Positions 8,128 through 16,623 of a DNA stretch of 64,000 nt are shown piece after piece (positions within the stretch are counted from its first letter, which is position 1; every line of letters begins with the position of its first letter). The DNA is taken from contig NZ_JADBEM010000001.1 in assembly GCF_014873875.1 (NCBI RefSeq), positions 3,534,001-3,598,000 on the forward strand, given 5' to 3'. This DNA is from Actinopolymorpha pittospori (lineage in GTDB: Bacteria > Actinomycetota > Actinomycetes > Propionibacteriales > Actinopolymorphaceae). A model generated the notes under the pieces. It was not told the origin of the DNA, did not search any database, and worked only from the letters and a program-made list of their open reading frames with translations. A program made the position numbers and the translations under genes.

Positions 8128-10245
8128 GTGGAACGCAAGGACACGTTGACCAGACGTCATCTTCTGCGCACCTCCGCCACCGTGGCCGCGGCCGCCACCC
8201 TCGCCGCGTGCTCGTCGGGTGCGGACGGTCGAAGTGACGGGCCCACCCGCGCCGGCGCCAGCGCGAAGCCGAACGCCAAGGGCTCGTTGACGAAGCAGCC
8301 CGCGGTGCCGGCCGACCTCAGGGAGGCGCCGATGCTGGCGGCCCGGGTCAAGGCAGGCGACCTGCCCGCCCTGAAGCAGCGGCTGCCCGAGAACCCCTAC
8401 GTCGTACCGCACCGGTGGTTGTCGCCCGGGAAGTACGGTGGCAACCTGCTCCTCAACACCCCGAGCACCGACGACGGGTCGACCAAGGAGTTCATGTACG
8501 GCCACTCGCCCCTGCGGTGGTTGAACGACGGGCTCGACATCGGTCCCGGACTCGTGGAGAGCTGGGAGCCGAACGCCGACACCTCCGAGTGGACGCTGCA
8601 CTTCCGGCCGGGCCTCAAGTGGTCCGACGGGCAACCGTGGACGACGGCCGACGTCATGTACTGGTGGGAAGACCTCGTTCTGAACAAGGAACATCCCGAG
8701 GTCCCACCCGACGACGTACGGTCCGGGACGAACTCGGTCGCGAAGCTGTCCGCGCCCGACGAGCACACCCTCGTGCTCACCTTCGACGCACCCGCGCCGA
8801 TCCTGCCGGAGCGCCTGGCCGCTTGGGTCAAGCGCGGCAACGGCGCGACCTGGATGCAGCCCAAGCACTATGTCGCGCAGTTCCACCCGAAGTACAACAA
8901 GAAGATCACCAGCGAGGAGTGGTTCAACACCCACGACGACCGGGCCGACTGGGCGCGCAACCCTGCCTGTCCGACGATGACCGGGTGGCGGCTCACGTCC
9001 TACCAGGAGGGTCGCAGCCTCGTCTTCGAACGCAATCCCTACTACTGGTGCGTCGCCCCCGACGGTGCGCAGCTTCCCTACATCGACACGATCACCGTGA
9101 GTGCGGTGACCGACCCGCAGGTGCGCAAGCTCCAGGTGACCGAGGGCCGGGTCGACTACTGTCACGGGCCGTTCGTGGGGATCGGGCTGCCGGACGTCTC
9201 CGCGCTCAAGCAGGCGACCGAACGCAGCGGCATCGACGTCGTGTTGTGGAACTCCGGCTCCGGCACCGGGACGCTCTTCTTCTTCAACTACGACTATCCC
9301 GAAGAGAAGATGCGCACGCTGATCCGGAACCCGAAGTTCCGCCAGGCCCTCTCCCATGCCTACGACCGCGACGAGGTACGCAAGAGCGTCTACTTCAACA
9401 CCGGTGAGAAGACGACGGGCACCACCCATCCCTCCGCCTACGAGTACCTCGTCAACGACGACGGCCGTCAGATGTATCAGCGCTGGCGCGACTCCTACCT
9501 GGCCTACGACCCGGAGAGGGCGAAGTCGATGCTCGACGAGATCGGCGTCGTCGACCGGGACGGCGACGGACTGCGGGAGATGCCGAACGGGTCGAAGCTC
9601 CGGATCACCCTCGACTACGCCGCCGACGCCGACCGGACGAACATCCAGAAGAACGACGTGATCAAGAAGAACTGGCTGGCCGTCGGCATCTCGACCGAGC
9701 TGAACCCGGTGCCGCCCACGACCTTCGGGGAGCGCTGGGAGGCCGGGCAGCTCATGTCGTACACCACCTGGGAGGTCAGCGACACCCCGCTCATCTACCC
9801 GGCGCCGGTCGTGCCGGTCCCGCCGGCTCACTGGGCGCCGCTGCACACCCAGGGCTTCACCCTGCAGACGGCCGACCCGGACAAGCTGCGGACGCAGGCG
9901 AACGAGGACCCCTGGAAGCGCCAGCCGCCCTGGCTGCTCGCCGAGGAGGGCACCCCAATCGACCGGTTGTGGAAGCTGTATGCGCGGGTGCGGGTCGAGA
10001 CCGACCGGATGAAGCAGGTCCAGCTGCTCTGGGAGATCTACAAGGTGCACGTCGAGGAGGGGCCGTTCTTCATGGGCTGCGTGGCCGAGGCGCCGCAGGT
10101 CACCGGCGTGCACCGGGACCTGCGCAACGTTCCCGCCCGGGAGAACCTCGTGTCCGGCGGCTGGGTGAACGCCTGGACCCACCCGACCCCCGCGGTCTAC
10201 GACCCGGAGGCGTACTACTGGAGCAACCCCGACCAGCACACCTGA
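8128..10245 (+). CDS. ABC transporter solute-binding lipoprotein, family 5
   Basis: A 705-residue extracellular lipoprotein. The N-terminus has a twin-arginine-like stretch (TRRHLLRTSA) and a lipobox, LAAC with Cys 28, so it is exported (probably by Tat) and lipid-anchored. The mature part has the family 5 (peptide/nickel/opine-type) layout: ESWEPNADTSEWTLHFRPG, FRQALSHAYDRDEVRKSVYF and ARSMLDEIG-like segments (here AKSMLDEIG). At this length, and with no permease or ATPase genes next to it, the partners must lie elsewhere. The GTG at 8128 follows GGAAAGG. Substrate cannot be read; the LacI and ADP-ribosylglycohydrolase neighbours suggest a sugar- or nucleoside-containing compound. Confidence 0.9.
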   Translation: MERKDTLTRRHLLRTSATVAAAATLAACSSGADGRSDGPTRAGASAKPNAKGSLTKQPAVPADLREAPMLAARVKAGDLPALKQRLPENPYVVPHRWLSPGKYGGNLLLNTPSTDDGSTKEFMYGHSPLRWLNDGLDIGPGLVESWEPNADTSEWTLHFRPGLKWSDGQPWTTADVMYWWEDLVLNKEHPEVPPDDVRSGTNSVAKLSAPDEHTLVLTFDAPAPILPERLAAWVKRGNGATWMQPKHYVAQFHPKYNKKITSEEWFNTHDDRADWARNPACPTMTGWRLTSYQEGRSLVFERNPYYWCVAPDGAQLPYIDTITVSAVTDPQVRKLQVTEGRVDYCHGPFVGIGLPDVSALKQATERSGIDVVLWNSGSGTGTLFFFNYDYPEEKMRTLIRNPKFRQALSHAYDRDEVRKSVYFNTGEKTTGTTHPSAYEYLVNDDGRQMYQRWRDSYLAYDPERAKSMLDEIGVVDRDGDGLREMPNGSKLRITLDYAADADRTNIQKNDVIKKNWLAVGISTELNPVPPTTFGERWEAGQLMSYTTWEVSDTPLIYPAPVVPVPPAHWAPLHTQGFTLQTADPDKLRTQANEDPWKRQPPWLLAEEGTPIDRLWKLYARVRVETDRMKQVQLLWEIYKVHVEEGPFFMGCVAEAPQVTGVHRDLRNVPARENLVSGGWVNAWTHPTPAVYDPEAYYWSNPDQHT

Positions 10246-10273
10246 GTGCGTCCCGCAGCCGTGCTGGTTCGCT

Positions 10274-10294
10274 GACCGGTCCGCGATACCGGTC
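10274..10294 (+). terminator. Hairpin after the solute-binding protein gene
   Basis: GACCGGT (10274-10280) pairs with ACCGGTC (10288-10294) across a 7-base loop. It could be a weak terminator or an operator for the MFS gene, which starts 37 bases later. Confidence 0.3.
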
Positions 10295-10330
10295 TAGCGG
10301 CGAGGTGCCCGTCCTTGATGGGATGGGCGG

Positions 10331-11707
10331 GTGCCCGCGACCGGAGGAGACACCACGTCCAGTTCACATACGACCGCCGGGACACCCCCGGCCGATCGTC
10401 GACCCGGATGGATCCGGTCCAGGCCACTCGCGGTCACCAACGCGAGCTACGCGGCGCTGTACGCCGTCGACGGTGCGCTGCTGCCCTTCTTCTCGGTCTA
10501 CCTGGCCTTCGTCCATGGCCTGAGTACGGCACAGATCGGCTTCGTCCTGGCGGCATCCAGCATCGCGGCGGTGCTGGCCCCGCCGATCCTCACGGTCGCC
10601 GCGGACCGCTACGGGCGTGCCGAACTGCTGCTCCTGCTGGCGCTGGTGGGATCGGCCGCCGCCCTGCTGGTGTTCGCGTTCGTCGGCGGCTACTGGTGGA
10701 TCCTCGTCGTCTACACCGTCTTCAGCATGGCGCGAGAACCCACGCGTCCGCTGCTCGACGGCATCTTCTTCGCCTCCCAACGCGTCATTCCGGTCCTGGC
10801 CCGGGTCAGCTACCACAAGGTGCGGATCTGGGGCACGTTCGGCTACATGGTCCCGGGCGTGCTGCTGTACTTCGTCCTCACCGACGAGCACTCGTTGTGG
10901 CTGCTCCCGCTGGTGGCCGGCGGGCTGGCGGTCGCCGCGATCGTCACGGCGTACGTCCTGCCGACCGGGCTGGCGGCCGGACTCGGCGGCCCGGCCGCGC
11001 CCACGCACGGGTCCGGGCCGAGCCTGCGGGACCTGGTTCGCGCCGCGGGAAGCCTGCTGCGCGGACGTGCGACCGCGTTGTTCGTGCTGTCGATGTTCCT
11101 GCTGCAGGCGTCGGTGACGGCGTACTCCGCCTTCTACCCGCTCCAGGTCACCGAGGTCGTCGGGCTGTCCCCACGCTGGCTCGGCCTGGTGACCAACCTC
11201 GGCGTCCTCGTCGAGCTCGCCTACATGGCGGCGTTCGGCTGGTTCGTACGGCGGCTGGGCTGGCGCTGGCTGATGGTCCTCGGTTCCGGCGCGGCGGCGA
11301 TCCGGGTCGGGTTGCTGGCGGCGTTCCCGACGATCGGCGTGGTCGTGGGTACGCAACTCCTGCACGGCATGGTGATCATCGTGTCGATGGTCGCGGGCCG
11401 GGTCATCCTGGACCGGCGCGCACCGGACCAGATCCGGCACACCGCGCAGGGCCTGTACGCCATGATCGTGCTCGGCGGCGGTCGCATCGTGGGGAGCGCG
11501 CTCGGTGGGCTCGTCGCCGACGACGACCTCTCGCTCGCCTTCTGGAGCGCCGCGGTGGCCGCCGCGTTGGCGATGCTGGGGCTCGCACGGGCGCTGCGGG
11601 AGGAGCCGAACTCAGGACCCGACGGAGCGGACGGTCCGGACGGCCCCGACGCGCGGCGATCCGAGCCGCGGCCCGCCGCTGTCAGGAGTTCCGAACGGGA
11701 AAGCTGA
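10331..11707 (+). CDS. MFS transporter (LacY / MFS_1-like)
   Basis: A 458-residue integral membrane carrier with about 12 predicted membrane helices. It starts with a hydrophilic Thr/Pro-rich N-tail and then NASYAALYAVDGALLPFFSV; RYGRAELLLLLALVG after helix 2 corresponds to the MFS loop 2-3 signature. The general look (ALFFPFFSVYL-type helix 1, RIWGTFGYMVPG in helix 5) is that of the oligosaccharide/nucleoside or phenylpropionate permease branch; the substrate is unresolved. The GTG at 10331 is the only start in frame; a strong GGAGGAG at 10344-10350 lies inside the coding region and would serve only an ACG codon, so the true start is uncertain. The 3' end overlaps iclR by 26 bases, convergently. 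Confidence 0.85.
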   Translation: MPATGGDTTSSSHTTAGTPPADRRPGWIRSRPLAVTNASYAALYAVDGALLPFFSVYLAFVHGLSTAQIGFVLAASSIAAVLAPPILTVAADRYGRAELLLLLALVGSAAALLVFAFVGGYWWILVVYTVFSMAREPTRPLLDGIFFASQRVIPVLARVSYHKVRIWGTFGYMVPGVLLYFVLTDEHSLWLLPLVAGGLAVAAIVTAYVLPTGLAAGLGGPAAPTHGSGPSLRDLVRAAGSLLRGRATALFVLSMFLLQASVTAYSAFYPLQVTEVVGLSPRWLGLVTNLGVLVELAYMAAFGWFVRRLGWRWLMVLGSGAAAIRVGLLAAFPTIGVVVGTQLLHGMVIIVSMVAGRVILDRRAPDQIRHTAQGLYAMIVLGGGRIVGSALGGLVADDDLSLAFWSAAVAAALAMLGLARALREEPNSGPDGADGPDGPDARRSEPRPAAVRSSERES

Positions 11708-12473
11708 GCTCGGCCGCGAGGCGCTGGGCCGCCTGCTGGAGAAGCGGCGCCGCGTCACTGACAAGATCGTCGGTCATGCGGGCGGCTGGTCCGGACACCG
11801 AGATCGCCGTCGGCGTGGGCGGTCCGGGCACCGTCACGGCGACGCAGCGCACGCCGACCTCCTGCTCGCCGTCGTCCACGGCGTACCCACGCTCGCGGAT
11901 CTCGGTCAGCTCGCGCAGCAGCGCGCCCGGATCGGTGAAGGTACGTGGGGTGAGGGTGCGCATACCGGTACGCCGGAGAACGGCGCTGGCCTCGTCGTTC
12001 GTCATCTGGGCGAGGAGTGCCTTGCCTACGCCCGTGCAGTGCAGGGCGACGCGGCGTCCGACCTCGGTGAACATCCGCATCGAGTGCCGGGAGGGCACCT
12101 GGGCGACGTACACCGCCTCGTCGCCGTCCAGCAACGCGAGGTTGGCGGTCTCTCCGAGCGCGTTCATCAGCTCCTCGAGCCGGGGACGCGCCCAGGAGCC
12201 GAGCATCCGGCTGGCGCTGTCACCGAGGCGGATGAGGCGCGGGCCGAGGGCGTAACGTCTGGACGGCTCCTGGCGGACGTAGCCACCCGCGACGAGCGTG
12301 CGAAGGAGTCGGTGGATGGTAGGCGCGGGGAGGCCCGAGGAGGAGGCGAGCTGGCTGAGAGTGACCTCGCCGCCGGCGTCGGCCATGAGTTCCAGAAGCT
12401 CGAGCGACCGCTCGACCGACTGCACGGCCCCCGTCGCTGGGGCGGCCACGTCGGACTCGCTGTTCTTCCGCAT
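11682..12473 (-). CDS. IclR-family transcriptional regulator (probable glyoxylate-shunt repressor)
   Basis: A 263-residue regulator: winged HTH at about residues 18-80 (VQSVERSLELLELM, ASSSGLPAPTIHRLLRTLV), then the GAF-like IclR effector domain (EAVYVAQVPS, CTGVGKALLAQ, GYAVDDGEQEVGVRCVAV). It is transcribed divergently from malate synthase, and both start regions carry the same 15-bp site, so control of aceB and of itself is likely. The family effector in that role is usually glyoxylate, pyruvate or a related acid. TAGGGT six bases before the ATG indicates a leaderless mRNA. Confidence 0.92.
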   Translation of the reverse strand: MRKNSESDVAAPATGAVQSVERSLELLELMADAGGEVTLSQLASSSGLPAPTIHRLLRTLVAGGYVRQEPSRRYALGPRLIRLGDSASRMLGSWARPRLEELMNALGETANLALLDGDEAVYVAQVPSRHSMRMFTEVGRRVALHCTGVGKALLAQMTNDEASAVLRRTGMRTLTPRTFTDPGALLRELTEIRERGYAVDDGEQEVGVRCVAVTVPGPPTPTAISVSGPAARMTDDLVSDAAPLLQQAAQRLAAELSFPVRNS

Positions 12474-12545
12474 GGCGAAACCCTAGTGGCCTCTGCATTC
12501 GGACGGACATTCGTCTTGAAGATTCCGCATGACGAAAAATATCAT
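12466..12545. promoter_or_regulatory. Divergent iclR-aceB control region with two operator-like sites
   Basis: TTCCGCATGGCGAAA (12466-12480) and TTCCGCATGACGAAA (12523-12537) are near-identical and 57 bp apart. Each reads as an imperfect palindrome of the TTCCG...CGAAA type expected for IclR dimers. The first covers the iclR start and lies beside its -10 (TAGGGT, complement of 12480-12485). The second lies between a -35 TTGAAG (12516-12521) and a -10 TATCAT (12540-12545) with 18-bp spacing, driving aceB. Binding by the adjacent IclR protein is inferred. Confidence 0.6.
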
Positions 12546-12570
12546 CCACAATGAAGAAGAGATAGAAGGG

Positions 12571-14181
12571 GTGGTGCAGGTGCCGCAGGGTGTCGTGGTG
12601 ACGGGAGAGGTCGACGAGCGCGGTCAGGAGATCCTGACCGACGAGGCGCTCGAGTTCGTGGCGCAGCTGCAGCGACGTTTCGGTCTTCGACGCGACGAAC
12701 TCCTCGCCCGCAGGAGCGAACGCCGCGCCGAGGTCGCCCGGACCGGCCGGCTCGACTTCCTGCCCGAGACGAAGGAGATCCGCTCCGAACCCGCCTGGCG
12801 CGTGGCGCTGGCCCCCCGGGACCTGGTCGACCGTCGGGTGGAGATCACCGGCCCGACCGAGCGGAAGATGACGATCAACGCCCTCAACTCCGGCGCCCAG
12901 GTCTGGCTCGCCGACCTCGAGGACGCCAACACCCCGCACTGGGCCAACGTCGTGGGTGGCCAGGTCAACCTCGCCGACGCGGTTCGCCGGACCGTCTCCT
13001 TCAGCTCCGAGGACGGCCGGGAGTACAGGCTGCGAGACGACGCCCGGCTCGCGACCATCGTCGTACGGCCGCGCGGCTGGCACCTCGACGAGCGGCACGT
13101 GACCGTCGACGGCAAGCCGATCGTCGGCGCGCTGCTCGACTTCGGGCTCTACTTCTTCCACAACGCGAAGGAACTGCTGTCGCGGGGGAGCGGACCGTAC
13201 TTCTACCTCCCCAAGATGGAGAGCCACCTCGAGGCGCGGCTGTGGGCGCAGGTCTTCGCCTTCGCTGAGGAGCAGCTCGGCATCGTTCGCGGCAAGGTGC
13301 GCGCGACCGTGCTGATCGAGACGATCCCCGCGGCGTTCGAGATGGAGGAGATCCTCTACGAGCTCCGCCACTACGCCTCCGGCCTGAACGCCGGCCGCTG
13401 GGACTACCTGTTCAGCGTCATCAAGTACTTCCGGGACGCGGGTGCGTCCTTCGTGCTGCCCGACCGTAACGCCGTGACCATGACCGCGCCGTTCATGCGC
13501 GCCTACACCGAGTTGCTGGTGCGTACGTGCCACAAGCGCGGCGCCTTCGCGATGGGTGGCATGGCGGCGTTCATCCCGAGCCGGCGCGATCCCGCGATCA
13601 ACGAGACCGCCCTCGCGAAGGTGCGGGCCGACAAGGAGCGCGAGGCCGGCGACGGGTTCGACGGCTCCTGGGTCGCCCACCCCGACCTCGTTCCGCTGTG
13701 CGAGGAGGTGTTCAGCGCCCGCCTCGGCTCCCACCAGAACCAGCTCTCCCGGCTGCGCGAGGAAGTGAGCGTGACCGCCGACGAGTTGCTCGACATCTCC
13801 GCGACGCCGGGCGAGGTGACCGAGGCCGGTCTGCGCAACAACGTCGCCGTCGCGCTGCGCTACCTCGCGTCCTGGCTGGGCGGTGGCGGTGCCGTCGCCA
13901 TCTTCAACCTGATGGAGGACGCGGCCACCGCGGAGATCTCCCGGTCCCAGATCTGGCAGTGGATCCGCAACAGGACCAAGCTGGACACCGGCGACGTCGT
14001 CGAGGCCGACCTGGTGCGCCGGATCGTCGAGGAGGAGGTCGCCGGGATCCGCAGGGAACTCGGCGAGGAGGCCTTCGCGGCCAGCAGGTTCACCCAGGCG
14101 CGGGAGCTCTTCGAGCGCGTGGCCCTCGCCGACGACTACGAGGCGTTCCTGACGCTTCCGGCGTACGAACTGATCGACTGA
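12571..14181 (+). CDS. aceB: Malate synthase A
   Basis: Condenses glyoxylate with acetyl-CoA to malate, the second step of the glyoxylate shunt. The family signatures are present: [33 protein letters not shown] (active-site Arg), [25 protein letters not shown], and the long block [19 protein letters not shown] followed by [18 protein letters not shown]. The C-terminal [19 protein letters not shown] is also typical. The length of about 536 residues fits the A isoform. The upstream ATG at 12529 falls between the -35 and -10 and inside the operator, so a GTG at 12571-12580, after GAAGAAGAGA, is preferred. No isocitrate lyase gene is in the window. Confidence 0.96.
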   Translation: MVQVPQGVVVTGEVDERGQEILTDEALEFVAQLQRRFGLRRDELLARRSERRAEVARTGRLDFLPETKEIRSEPAWRVALAPRDLVDRRVEITGPTERKMTINALNSGAQVWLADLEDANTPHWANVVGGQVNLADAVRRTVSFSSEDGREYRLRDDARLATIVVRPRGWHLDERHVTVDGKPIVGALLDFGLYFFHNAKELLSRGSGPYFYLPKMESHLEARLWAQVFAFAEEQLGIVRGKVRATVLIETIPAAFEMEEILYELRHYASGLNAGRWDYLFSVIKYFRDAGASFVLPDRNAVTMTAPFMRAYTELLVRTCHKRGAFAMGGMAAFIPSRRDPAINETALAKVRADKEREAGDGFDGSWVAHPDLVPLCEEVFSARLGSHQNQLSRLREEVSVTADELLDISATPGEVTEAGLRNNVAVALRYLASWLGGGGAVAIFNLMEDAATAEISRSQIWQWIRNRTKLDTGDVVEADLVRRIVEEEVAGIRRELGEEAFAASRFTQARELFERVALADDYEAFLTLPAYELID

Positions 14182-14187
14182 GGCGCC

Positions 14188-14220
14188 CGTGGGGTGGCCG
14201 GCCCGACCGTCCACCCCACG
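14188..14220 (+). terminator. Terminator hairpin after aceB
   Basis: CGTGGGGTGG (14188-14197) pairs with CCACCCCACG (14211-14220) around a 13-base loop, six bases after the aceB stop codon. A second hairpin, GGGGCGA / TCGCCCC with a 4-base loop (14251-14268), follows. Confidence 0.6.
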
Positions 14221-14317
14221 TCGTCAAGGCTCTGTCGCGGCCGTGGTCGTGGGGCGAACCGTCGCCCCGTGGCCACGACTGCGGTCGTAGGGTGGGCTGG
14301 TTGGTTCGGTCGGTGCG

Positions 14318-14422
14318 GGTTGGGTCATCGAAGGTTGGGTCATCGAAGGTTGGGTCATCGAAGGTTGGGTCATCGAAGGTTCGGTCGTCGAAGGTTGGGT
14401 CATCGAAGGTTCGGTCGTCGAA
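14318..14422 (+). repeat. 15-bp minisatellite, seven units, before the epimerase gene
   Basis: Seven head-to-tail copies of GGTTGGGTCATCGAA occur. Units 5 and 7 read GGTTCGGTCGTCGAA, so two variants alternate at the end. The array finishes 10 bases before the ATG at 14433 and therefore contains or adjoins the ribosome binding site. Its period is a multiple of three and it has no stop in the epimerase frame, where it would encode repeated VGSSK or RSSKV. It is probably an untranslated leader, but a variable N-terminal extension is possible. Confidence 0.9.
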
Positions 14423-14432
14423 GGGTGGACGT

Positions 14433-15392
14433 ATGAGGGTCGTCGTCATCGGGGCCAGCGGTCACATCGGTTCCTACCTCGTACCGGCGTTGGTCGACGG
14501 CGGGCACGACGTCGTCACGGTCAGCCGGGGTCAGCGCGAGCCCTACCGCCGCGCGTCGGTGTGGAACCGGGTCGAGCGCGTCGTCGCCGACCGGGCCGCC
14601 GAGGACGCAGCCGGTACGTTCGGGAAACGCATCGCCGACCTCGCGGCCGACGTCGTGATCGACCTGATCTGCTTCGAACCCGAGTCCGCCCGCCAGTTGG
14701 CGGAGGCGTTACGGGGAAGGGTCCAGCACCTGCTGCACTGTGGGACCGCGTGGGTGCACGGGCCGAGCGTGCAGGTCCCGACCAGCGAAGATGCGCCACG
14801 CCGCCCGTTCGGTGACTACGGGGTCAAGAAGGCGGCCATCGAGGCGTACCTCCTCGACGAGGCGCGCCGTGGCCAGCTTCCCGCGACGATCCTGCACCCG
14901 GGCCACATCGTGGGGCCCGGCTGGCGTCCCATCAACCCGGCTGGCAACCTCGACCTGACAGTCTTCGCCCGCCTCGCCCACGGTGAGGAGGTGCTGCTGC
15001 CCAACCTCGGGATGGAGACGCTGCACCACGTGCATGCGGACGACGTCGCGCGGTCGTTCCTGGCCGCACTGGAGCACCGTGCCGCCTCCATCGGGGAGAG
15101 CTTCCACGTGGTCTCCCCAGCGGCACTGACCCTGCGCGGATACGCCGAGTCCGTCGCGGGCTGGTACGGCCAGCAGGCATCGCTCGCCTTCGCGCCGTAC
15201 GACCGCTGGAAGGAGACGGTCGACCCGGACGCCGCCCGCGCCACGTGGGACCACATCGCCCACAGCCCGAACTGCTCGGTCGCCAAGGCCGCCGCGCGAC
15301 TGGACTGGCGTCCGATCCACACGTCGCTGGACTCGGTGTACGAGGCGGTCGCGTGGCTCGGCGCGCGGGGCGACCTGCCCGCTCTCGACTGA
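14433..15392 (+). CDS. NAD-dependent epimerase/dehydratase family protein
   Basis: A 319-residue extended short-chain dehydrogenase. The Rossmann motif is GASGHIGSYL (residues 7-16); the active-site YxxxK is YGVKK within FGDYGVKKAAIEAYLL. Further blocks are TILHPGHIVGPGW and HHVHADDVARSFLAAL, typical of nucleotide-sugar or isoflavone-reductase-like members. The substrate is not identifiable. ATG 14433 has only a weak GGGTGG upstream, next to the minisatellite; GTG at 14312 is an in-frame alternative that would put the repeat into the protein. It stands alone between aceB and a convergent aldo/keto reductase. Confidence 0.88.
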   Translation: MRVVVIGASGHIGSYLVPALVDGGHDVVTVSRGQREPYRRASVWNRVERVVADRAAEDAAGTFGKRIADLAADVVIDLICFEPESARQLAEALRGRVQHLLHCGTAWVHGPSVQVPTSEDAPRRPFGDYGVKKAAIEAYLLDEARRGQLPATILHPGHIVGPGWRPINPAGNLDLTVFARLAHGEEVLLPNLGMETLHHVHADDVARSFLAALEHRAASIGESFHVVSPAALTLRGYAESVAGWYGQQASLAFAPYDRWKETVDPDAARATWDHIAHSPNCSVAKAAARLDWRPIHTSLDSVYEAVAWLGARGDLPALD

Positions 15393-15564
15393 GCGTTGCC
15401 GCCGCGTCCGGACGGCCGCGACGGTCTCCGGCAGGGTCCGGACCCTCTTGTCAATGGACCGTTGACGGATGGTCGACGGAGCTCCCTGGTCGGCGAACGT
15501 CGTTTCGGCGAGGTCCGGGAACCCGGGCACCGCGCCGCGCCCGCACCATGTGCGAGTCGGCCCC

Positions 15565-16509
15565 TCAGCGCAACGGGTTCGTCTTGCCGAACGCACGGAT
15601 CGCGTCGACGGTCTCGGCCGGAAGGGGTTCTTCGGCGGCGGCGACGTTGGCGCGGAGCTGTGCCACGGACTTCGCGCCCGGGATGACGGTGGAGATCTCC
15701 GGTTGGGCAAGGACGAAGCGGAGGGCGGCCTGCGCCATGCTCAGTCCCTCGGGTACCAGCGTCCGGAACTCCTCGACCGCGCCGGCGCGGCGGCGGATGT
15801 CCTCCTCCGACCACCAGTTGTCGCGATCGTCGCCCGCGAAGCGGCTGCTCGCGTCATACTTCCCCGACAGCCACCCGGACGCGAGCGGCGTCCGCACGAT
15901 CACGCCCACGCCGGCCTCGGCGGCTTCCGCGATGACGTCAAGCTGACCTTGCTCCAGGGCGTTGATGTTCGTCTCGATCACACTGCTACCGGTCGTCTCC
16001 AGGATCCGGCGGAGCTCGTCGGCACTGCTGGCACGATCCGCGACACCGTAGGCGCGCACCACACCGGCGTCGACCAGTCGCTGAAGGATTTGGTAGTGCG
16101 GAACGGCCGTGCCGTCCATCAGGTCGAACGGCGGACTGTGGATCAGGAGCACGTCAAGGTAGTCCGTACGCAGCCGGGACAGGCTCAGCTCCACGGCCTC
16201 CTCGATGCGGTCGGCTGAGTGGTCCTCCTGGTAGCCAGGAGCCCAGAACCCGAACTTCGTGCAGATCACGGCCTGGTCGCGCCGACCTTCGAGCGCCCGC
16301 CCGAGGTACTCCTCGCTGCGACCGTCGGCGTACGGCGAAGCGGTGTCGACGAAGGTGCATCCGAGCTTCAGCGCCTCGTCGACGATCCGGAGGGACTCCT
16401 CCTCGCCCGGACCCGACCATTCCCACCGCGCGCCGAGCTGCCAGGCGCCGAGGCCGATCTCACTGGCCTGGAGGCCGGACCGTCCCAGCGGTCGCTTCCT
16501 CAGTGTCAT
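15565..16509 (-). CDS. Aldo/keto reductase
   Basis: A 314-residue TIM-barrel NADPH oxidoreductase with the complete catalytic tetrad: Asp55 and Tyr60 (FVDTASPYADG), Lys85 (TKFGF) and His124 (LLIHSPP). Near the C-terminus VIPGAKSVAQLRANVAA is the cofactor-binding segment of the AKR family. It reduces aldehydes or ketones, perhaps of a sugar; the substrate is unknown. TAGATT six bases before the ATG indicates leaderless transcription. The 172-bp gap at its 3' side toward the epimerase contains a near-palindrome GTCAATGG-A-CCGTTGAC (15450-15466) and no gene. Confidence 0.92.
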   Translation of the reverse strand: MTLRKRPLGRSGLQASEIGLGAWQLGARWEWSGPGEEESLRIVDEALKLGCTFVDTASPYADGRSEEYLGRALEGRRDQAVICTKFGFWAPGYQEDHSADRIEEAVELSLSRLRTDYLDVLLIHSPPFDLMDGTAVPHYQILQRLVDAGVVRAYGVADRASSADELRRILETTGSSVIETNINALEQGQLDVIAEAAEAGVGVIVRTPLASGWLSGKYDASSRFAGDDRDNWWSEEDIRRRAGAVEEFRTLVPEGLSMAQAALRFVLAQPEISTVIPGAKSVAQLRANVAAAEEPLPAETVDAIRAFGKTNPLR

Positions 16510-16623
16510 GCCCGCAATCTAGGAGCCAGTCGGCTGCCCGCCCCGGTCCGCTCGGCGCGCGTTCGCCCAGACCAATCCAGACCAATCGGGATTCCAGTCG
16601 GAATCCGTGGCGCAGACGATCGC

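Noticed and set aside
14318..14422. Possible CRISPR array
   Set aside because: Units are 15 bp and directly abutting, without spacers, and no cas genes are present.
14090..14449. Minus-strand frame with FDDPT repeats
   Set aside because: It is the antisense reading of the minisatellite and the end of aceB, with no start signal or domain.
13527..15392. A 621-codon plus-strand frame running from inside aceB through the 15-bp repeats into the epimerase
   Set aside because: The aceB part is read in the wrong frame and lacks any domain; only the part from 14433 is family-like. The frame stays open because of high GC and the stop-free repeat.
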